Below, in pieces: positions 60,101 to 64,000 of a DNA stretch of 64,000 nt. The position numbers were made by a program, and so were the translations under genes. The stretch lies in the NCBI RefSeq assembly GCF_022113815.1, contig NZ_SGOM01000002.1, positions 372,001 through 436,000 on the forward strand. The letters run 5' to 3'. The stretch's first letter is position 1, and each line of letters opens with the position of its first letter. The notes beneath the pieces are model-generated. The model was not told where the DNA came from, did no database searches, and saw only the letters and a program-made list of their open reading frames with translations. This stretch comes from Vibrio cincinnatiensis. Its GTDB lineage: Bacteria > Pseudomonadota > Gammaproteobacteria > Enterobacterales > Vibrionaceae.

Positions 60101-60763
60101 TTTCACTTGGGGACCTTTCACGTTTTGTTGAGCAAGACGTTCAGCTTTAGAGCATGAACATGAAGCACTTCACCTTTTCTGCTTAAGTTGCAGCGCATTT
60201 GGTTAAGTTCCTTCATCTCAGTGAAACGCATAGAAGCACATATGGAATGAAGGAATCTTTCATCTATTTGCTGCATCAAGCCGTTTGGGGTGTTCATACC
60301 CACAATTTCTATTGTGTTTGGTATGAATAAGCTTGTTATTCTTATGTGGCGAGATTGTAAAGGCTAACAGGTTATTCTGCTAGGAAAATTAATGACCACA
60401 TTTTTTGCTTTATTTTCTCGTATAAATGGTGGAAATGAAAAGAAATGTACAATGCGATGGGGATTGACAAGTGTAATAAAAGTGACTTATTTCGTATTAA
60501 TAACGTGTTAGATCAAGTGAATCGTGGAAAATAAATTAAAAGATTTCATTTAAGTTGTGATTAACGTTGGCTTTTAATATGAAAAAGTAAACAAATCAAT
60601 GAGAAAAAAGAGCTGAATTTCAAATAGAAAGATCACCGCTTTACATGAGGTTAAAATCCAATAAACCTCATAGAAAAAGAAGGGGAAACTAGGTTCAAGA
60701 ATTGGGTGATTGACCACATTGAACATGTTGTTTGACATCTTCAATGTGGAGAGAGGCCATATA
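60101..60763. other. Intergenic region upstream of the GAPDH-like gene
   Basis: No convincing gene lies in these 663 bases. A 61-codon frame (60118-60303, minus) ends in overlap with the GAPDH GTG; it may be a leader or chance. A nested dyad lies at 60293-60327. Inverted repeats ATGAGGTT/AACCTCAT (60645-60671) and CCACATTGAA/TTCAATGTGG (60714-60749) follow the dCMP-deaminase-like gene. Neither has a U tract. Confidence 0.45.
60293..60327. promoter_or_regulatory. Nested dyad upstream of the GAPDH-like gene
   Basis: Outer arms TTCATACC (60293-60300) and GGTATGAA (60320-60327) enclose inner arms CACAAT (60301-60306) and ATTGTG (60311-60316). Only three bases (TTT) are unpaired. It could be an operator or a leader hairpin about 200 bases upstream of the gene. 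Confidence 0.5.
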
Positions 60764-61237
60764 TTAAGGTTGAGCGGTGTGAATTTCACTAATAGGTTGA
60801 AGATCTTTAACGGGCAACCAATTAACTTTTACGCCAGCTTGTAAAAACATATCTTGGCTAACCTTAATTTTATCTCCCCAGCGAGAGAGAAAGTCCTCAG
60901 ACTGTTCTGGACAATGAACGGCAGAGATACCTGTTTGGATAATTTTGGCTGCGCAGTTTGGGCATGGGAAGTGGGTGACATAAATTTCACAGCCATCTAA
61001 ATCGCGTTTAGCAAATAAAATGGCATTCTCTTCGGCATGCAAAGTTTTTAAATATTTCATATCACGATCATCGGTGTTGGCACTGTCTGAAATGCCGTGT
61101 GGATAGCCATTAAAGCCAACAGACACGATACGATTCTTTTTAGTAATGACGGCCCCGACTTGAGTAGACGGGTCTTTACTCCAAGAACCGACTAATTCTG
61201 CCATTTGGTAAAAGCGCTGTGCCCATTTCGAAATCAT
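60764..61237 (-). CDS. Deoxycytidylate deaminase-like zinc enzyme
   Basis: The 157-residue protein has the zinc motifs HAEENAIL (His, catalytic Glu) and PCPNCAAKIIQ (two Cys), preceded by SKDPSTQVGAVI and GFNGYPHGI. It deaminates a cytidine-type nucleotide, most likely dCMP to dUMP for dTMP supply. AAGGAAACC lies nine bases before the ATG at 61237. Monocistronic. Confidence 0.92.
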   Translation of the reverse strand: MISKWAQRFYQMAELVGSWSKDPSTQVGAVITKKNRIVSVGFNGYPHGISDSANTDDRDMKYLKTLHAEENAILFAKRDLDGCEIYVTHFPCPNCAAKIIQTGISAVHCPEQSEDFLSRWGDKIKVSQDMFLQAGVKVNWLPVKDLQPISEIHTAQP

Positions 61238-61456
61238 GGTTTGGTTTCCTTAACAAATAGTCAATCGCAATGTGATGGGTAACTGAAGCCCTCATGATCC
61301 TTATTTTTATCAATAGAGTCTAGGGAAATTTAGCCTGACTTAATCTGAATGCTCTTTGTATTGAGGTATAGGTGGATGGTGGAAATAGAAATGAGATCTC
61401 CATCAAGGTTTATTTTTAATCATAAAAATGCTGAGGGGCTGTTTTAGGATCTATAT

Positions 61457-61474
61457 TGTGCGAGATCTCTTACA
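61457..61474. promoter_or_regulatory. VarA/GacA/UvrY-type upstream site
   Basis: TGTGCGAGATCTCTTACA differs from the palindromic consensus TGTAAGAGATCTCTTACA at only two bases. It lies about 165 bases before the inferred RNA start, as for csrB-type genes in other gammaproteobacteria. Confidence 0.85.
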
Positions 61475-61599
61475 CATCATGTGCGAAATTGATGTTTGAT
61501 ATAAAGGATAATGAAGAGTGGTTCTTGTTAACTGTTTGTTTTTATTTTATTTTTTATTCTTTATTCTTTAATGGTTCGGGATTTTATTTTTTATTCAAC

Positions 61600-61627
61600 T
61601 TGCTGAAAAGTGTGGATGCCGTAATCT
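61600..61627 (+). promoter_or_regulatory. csrB: Sigma-70 promoter of the CsrB-type RNA
   Basis: TTGCTG (61600-61605) and TAATCT (61622-61627) are 16 bases apart. Transcription would start near 61633-61636, just before the first GGA motifs. Confidence 0.55.
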
Positions 61628-61632
61628 CTAGT

Positions 61633-61980
61633 TGTCAGCAGGAAGCAGACACGGAACAGGAAAGACCCAGGGATAGGTCATCTTCAGGAAGAAGATTCGA
61701 TGATTCAGGATGAAGAATCGGCACGGAAAGCGAAGGACATTAGCTGGACGCGATTAACTAGGATGGTTAACTACGGAAAATTAATGGACACCTTAATGGA
61801 ATAAGGCACATCTGTCAGGAAGACAGAGGCAGGGACACCGCTAGGAAGGCGATGAAACGGATTGTGCTAAAGGATATAGCAGACTATCAAGGAATAGATG
61901 CAGGGAGCACCTATTAGTAGCCGGATTGCTGCGAGCAAGAACAGAACCCCACTAAGCGTAAGCTTGGTGGGGTTTTCTTT
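61633..61980 (+). ncRNA. csrB: CsrB/CsrC-family RNA that sequesters CsrA
   Basis: The region 61640-61925 holds 21 GGA triplets where about five are expected. Many lie in the loops of short perfect stems: ATCTTC-AGGA-AGAAGAT, GTTAAC-TAGGATG-GTTAAC, TCTGTC-AGGA-AGACAGA, TGCTA-AAGGATA-TAGCA, CCTTA-ATGGAA-TAAGG. It ends in a strong terminator. These are the marks of CsrB-type RNAs, which bind many CsrA dimers and free their target mRNAs. The VarA-type site upstream agrees. Vibrio has several such RNAs (CsrB, CsrC, CsrD); which one this is cannot be told. The 5' end is inferred from the promoter. Confidence 0.92.
61945..61980 (+). terminator. csrB: Terminator of the CsrB-type RNA
   Basis: CCCCACTAAGC and GCTTGGTGGGG pair over 11 bases (one G-U) around a GTAA tetraloop; AA and TT extend the stem and TTTTCTTTATTT follows. 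Confidence 0.92.
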
Positions 61981-62108
61981 ATTTCATTCTTTGCTGAATG
62001 GTTATTATTTTTTATCCCTCTTTTTCACCCTCTATTGTGATTTTCTTGGCAACTCTTGATAATGAGAATCTGTTTAAAGAGATAAAAAACTGAAAGTAAG
62101 GACTGAGT

Positions 62109-62513
62109 ATGGAAGCACAAGTGAAATGGGTGGATGGATTAACCTTTATTGGTCACTCATCGTCAGGTCATTCAATTGTTATGGATGGTAATGGTGGCAC
62201 GACGGCCCCAAGCCCAATGGAGATGGTGTTAATGGCAGCGGGAGGGTGCAGCTCCGTTGACGTGATTAATGGTTTAAAACAGGCCCAGCAAGAAGTCTAT
62301 GGTTGCACTGCCTCTCTTACTACGGAAAGACGTGAAAGCGCACCTCGGGTTTTTACTCAAATAAACCTACATTTTGTTGTTCGGGGGGCCAATATAGATT
62401 CGGACGTGGTTGAACGCGTGGTCACCAATTCATTAGAAAAATATTGCTCAGTCTGCCTTATGCTTGGTGAGAGCGTAAAAATGACGCACAGTTGGGAAAT
62501 TACGGAAGAGTAA
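62109..62513 (+). CDS. yhfA: OsmC-family protein, YhfA type
   Basis: The 134-residue protein begins MEAQVKWVDGLTFIGHSSSGH and has the two redox cysteines of the OsmC/Ohr fold, in MAAGGCSSVDVI and EKYCSVCLML. The close match of APSPMEMVLMAAGGCS and RRESAPRVFTQINLHF to E. coli YhfA fixes the subgroup. The family removes organic peroxides; YhfA itself is not well defined. It lies 18 bases before yddG in the same direction. Confidence 0.93.
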   Translation: MEAQVKWVDGLTFIGHSSSGHSIVMDGNGGTTAPSPMEMVLMAAGGCSSVDVINGLKQAQQEVYGCTASLTTERRESAPRVFTQINLHFVVRGANIDSDVVERVVTNSLEKYCSVCLMLGESVKMTHSWEITEE

Positions 62514-62531
62514 CGAGTTAAGGGAGATGAG

Positions 62532-63437
62532 GTGAATCAGCACAAATATACCTTTTTTGGTCTTTGCGCCATTTTACTTTGGGGTGGGCTGTTAGGGTTA
62601 GTTCGTACCGTTACTGAAAGCTTTGGTCCACTGGGTGGTGCCGCGCTTATTTACACCGTGGCATCGATTTTTCTTGTATGTGTCATGGGGGTACCGAAAC
62701 TACGCCACTTTTCTTTTCGGTATTTAGTGATCGGTGGTTTTCTTTTTGTGAGCTATGAAATTTGCCTAGCTTTAGCATTAGGCATGGCGAATAACCGCTA
62801 TCAAGCATTAGAAATGGCCGTTATCAATTATTTGTGGCCAGCGCTCACTGTGTTATTAGCGGTGTTGATTGGAAAAAAAACGACGAATTTTTGGGTTTAT
62901 CCCAGTATTCTGCTGGCATTCATCGGTGTTGCTTGGACAATAACTGGTGAAATGGGCTTTTCGATCTCAGCGATAATGGAAAATATAAAAACAAACCCCA
63001 CTACCTATACTTTGGCTTTTGTTGGCGCAATGATTTGGGCTATATACTGCAATGTAACCAAAGTGATAGCGAAAGGAGAAAATGCAATTAGTGTATTTTT
63101 TATTGCAACGGCTGTTGTGCTATGGGGGCAGTATGCGCTAAGCCAAGAAGGACCATTGATATTTACACCGATTGCGACGCTTTATTTATTACTTACAGGG
63201 GTTGTGATGGGCAGTGGCTATGCATTGTGGAACCTTGCCATTTTGCGTGGAAATATGTTGTTACTGGCGACCTTATCTTATTTTACTCCGGTTATTTCAA
63301 CGTTGCTTTCTTCCGTTATTCTTGGTGTGGTATTAGGTGTTAGTTTTTGGCAAGGTGTCGTTATGGTGACAATGGGGTCATTAATGTGTTGGTGGTTCAC
63401 CAGAGAAAAGCCTGTTGTAGCAGAGGCCACCGCGTAA
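62532..63437 (+). CDS. yddG: Aromatic amino-acid exporter YddG (DMT family)
   Basis: The 301-residue protein has ten membrane segments and the YddG blocks GPLGGAALIYTV, FLFVSYEICLALALG, NYLWPALTVL, AFVGAMIWAIYCNVTK and SYFTPVISTLLSS. It exports aromatic amino acids and similar compounds. The start is a GTG at 62532 with GGGAG seven bases upstream. It follows yhfA by 18 bases and is probably co-transcribed. Confidence 0.92.
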   Translation: MNQHKYTFFGLCAILLWGGLLGLVRTVTESFGPLGGAALIYTVASIFLVCVMGVPKLRHFSFRYLVIGGFLFVSYEICLALALGMANNRYQALEMAVINYLWPALTVLLAVLIGKKTTNFWVYPSILLAFIGVAWTITGEMGFSISAIMENIKTNPTTYTLAFVGAMIWAIYCNVTKVIAKGENAISVFFIATAVVLWGQYALSQEGPLIFTPIATLYLLLTGVVMGSGYALWNLAILRGNMLLLATLSYFTPVISTLLSSVILGVVLGVSFWQGVVMVTMGSLMCWWFTREKPVVAEATA

Positions 63438-63448
63438 TACTAAGTATA

Positions 63449-63476
63449 AAATAAACCCGCCTTGGCGGGTTTATTT
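63449..63476. terminator. Bidirectional terminator after yddG
   Basis: Thirteen-base arms AAATAAACCCGCC (63449-63461) and GGCGGGTTTATTT (63464-63476) lie between two convergent genes. Confidence 0.88.
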
Positions 63477-63479
63477 CGG

Positions 63480-64000
63480 TTAACGAGTGATATTGACGGT
63501 AATTTGTAATTTCAGCGGTAGGTTAGATAAACGCTTTTCAATCGTGCGACGAGTATGCTCAATATCTTCAACAAGAATGACGTTACTATCATCTTCTGGG
63601 TAAAGGTCTATGTCGACCCAAAGTTCTGGCCCAACTTTCGTCACTCCCGCTAATTCAATGTCTTGTTCGGACTCTTTACCCGCCGCAATAACCCCTTGGT
63701 CCACTTTTTTACAAATTTCTTTGCTTGGCGCCATGAGGAAGATCTCTCTTAAGGCGGATTTGACCATCCCGTATGGTACTTTTAAGAAATAAAATGACAT
63801 GGCAAGCATCATCAATGGGTCTGCATAAACCGCATACTTAGCCCAAGGGGAAATACTGATGGCTAGAGCAACAATAAATCCAGCGGTAACCACCACACTT
63901 AACATAGTATCCATTTGCCATTGTTTTACCTCTGCACTAATTAAGCCGGATGCGTAACGCTGACTGAGTTTTGCCATATACCACCATGCTAAACCACAAC
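63480..64000 (-). CDS. Cation-diffusion-facilitator transporter, C-terminal part
   Basis: The frame is open from the right edge to the stop at 63480-63482, so the N-terminal part lies outside. The visible part has membrane segments (MLSVVVTAGFIVALAIS, YADPLMMLAMSFYFLKV) and the cytosolic C-terminal domain beginning after MVKSALREIFLMAPSKEI. This layout, with VYADP in the fifth or sixth segment, fits CDF divalent-metal exporters. Metal unknown. The preceding in-frame residues (about WWYMAKLSQR) continue without a stop, so an ATG at 63977 is not the true start. Confidence 0.82.
   Translation of the reverse strand, partial: CGLAWWYMAKLSQRYASGLISAEVKQWQMDTMLSVVVTAGFIVALAISISPWAKYAVYADPLMMLAMSFYFLKVPYGMVKSALREIFLMAPSKEICKKVDQGVIAAGKESEQDIELAGVTKVGPELWVDIDLYPEDDSNVILVEDIEHTRRTIEKRLSNLPLKLQITVNITR

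Larger units (their letters stand above)
61238..61632. promoter_or_regulatory. Upstream region of the CsrB-type RNA
   Basis: About 395 AT-rich bases, with long T-rich runs from 61530 to 61600 that could bind IHF. It carries the VarA/GacA-type site at 61457-61474 and the promoter at 61600-61627. An 85-codon frame at 61456-61713 crosses the promoter and RNA and is taken as chance. Confidence 0.6.

Noticed and set aside
60574..60789. 71-codon leftward frame after the dCMP-deaminase-like gene
   Set aside because: It starts inside that gene and is phenylalanine-rich AT-driven sequence; no ribosome site.
61456..61713. 85-codon frame across the CsrB-type promoter and RNA start
   Set aside because: It begins inside the VarA-type site, lacks a ribosome site and its end is made of GGA-repeat RNA sequence. 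The RNA explains the region better.

Overview
The window looks like a stretch of a Vibrio (or close Vibrionaceae) chromosome, most likely the secondary chromosome. It carries gene blocks that I recall from Vibrio cholerae chromosome II (zwf-pgl-gnd, kbl-tdh, malK/malEFG with speG, pyrC, luxT, long-form GAPDH), a VanI/VanR-type acyl-homoserine-lactone system, LuxT and a CsrB-type RNA. Gene density is high. I see no insertion sequence, prophage, integron, CRISPR array, tRNA or rRNA, so this reads as mostly vertically inherited chromosome. The exact species cannot be fixed from the sequence alone.

Layout. 1-8.8 kb: end of pncB, a YdgJ-type oxidoreductase, an unknown two-part protein, an orphan fimbrillin-like protein, GTG-started gdhA, katG, a DsbA-like oxidoreductase and a 45-residue small protein. 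8.8-18.2 kb: the pentose phosphate operon zwf-pgl-gnd behind a perfect FNR-type site, a large HD-GYP sensor, ycdX, a cytochrome b562-like protein and a LysR regulator. 18.8-23 kb: threonine catabolism (kbl-tdh), a 2OG-Fe(II) oxygenase and speG. 23-29 kb: divergent maltose transport genes malK and malEFG around a rich MalT-box region, with a MicX-like sRNA after malG. 29-36 kb: thioesterase, convergent luxI/luxR with a lux box, glpR, a DMT exporter with an AraC regulator, and pyrC with a perfect PurR box. 36-48 kb: ycbX, an acyltransferase, a cupin-only protein, a secreted 20-residue-repeat protein, a YfcZ-type protein, luxT, a chemoreceptor and a LacI-sensor/PAS/GGDEF/EAL protein. 48-55 kb: MATE pump with AraC regulator, yhdT-panF, a cold-shock protein, yghU, yjeH with an Lrp-type regulator, and a LysE-family exporter. 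55-64 kb: hcp-hcr, long-form GAPDH, a dCMP-deaminase-like enzyme, a CsrB-family RNA with a VarA/GacA-type upstream site, yhfA, yddG and the end of a cation-diffusion transporter.

How the parts fit. The window is rich in switches between lifestyles: AHL quorum sensing (luxI/luxR/luxT), Csr post-transcriptional control (csrB-like RNA), c-di-GMP turnover (HD-GYP and GGDEF-EAL proteins), chemotaxis, and anaerobic or nitrosative stress (two FNR-type palindromes, hcp-hcr). These sit among ordinary central-metabolism and transport genes. The strongest non-coding signals are the csrB-like RNA (21 GGA motifs in about 300 bases), the 20-bp lux box and the sRNA candidate after malG.
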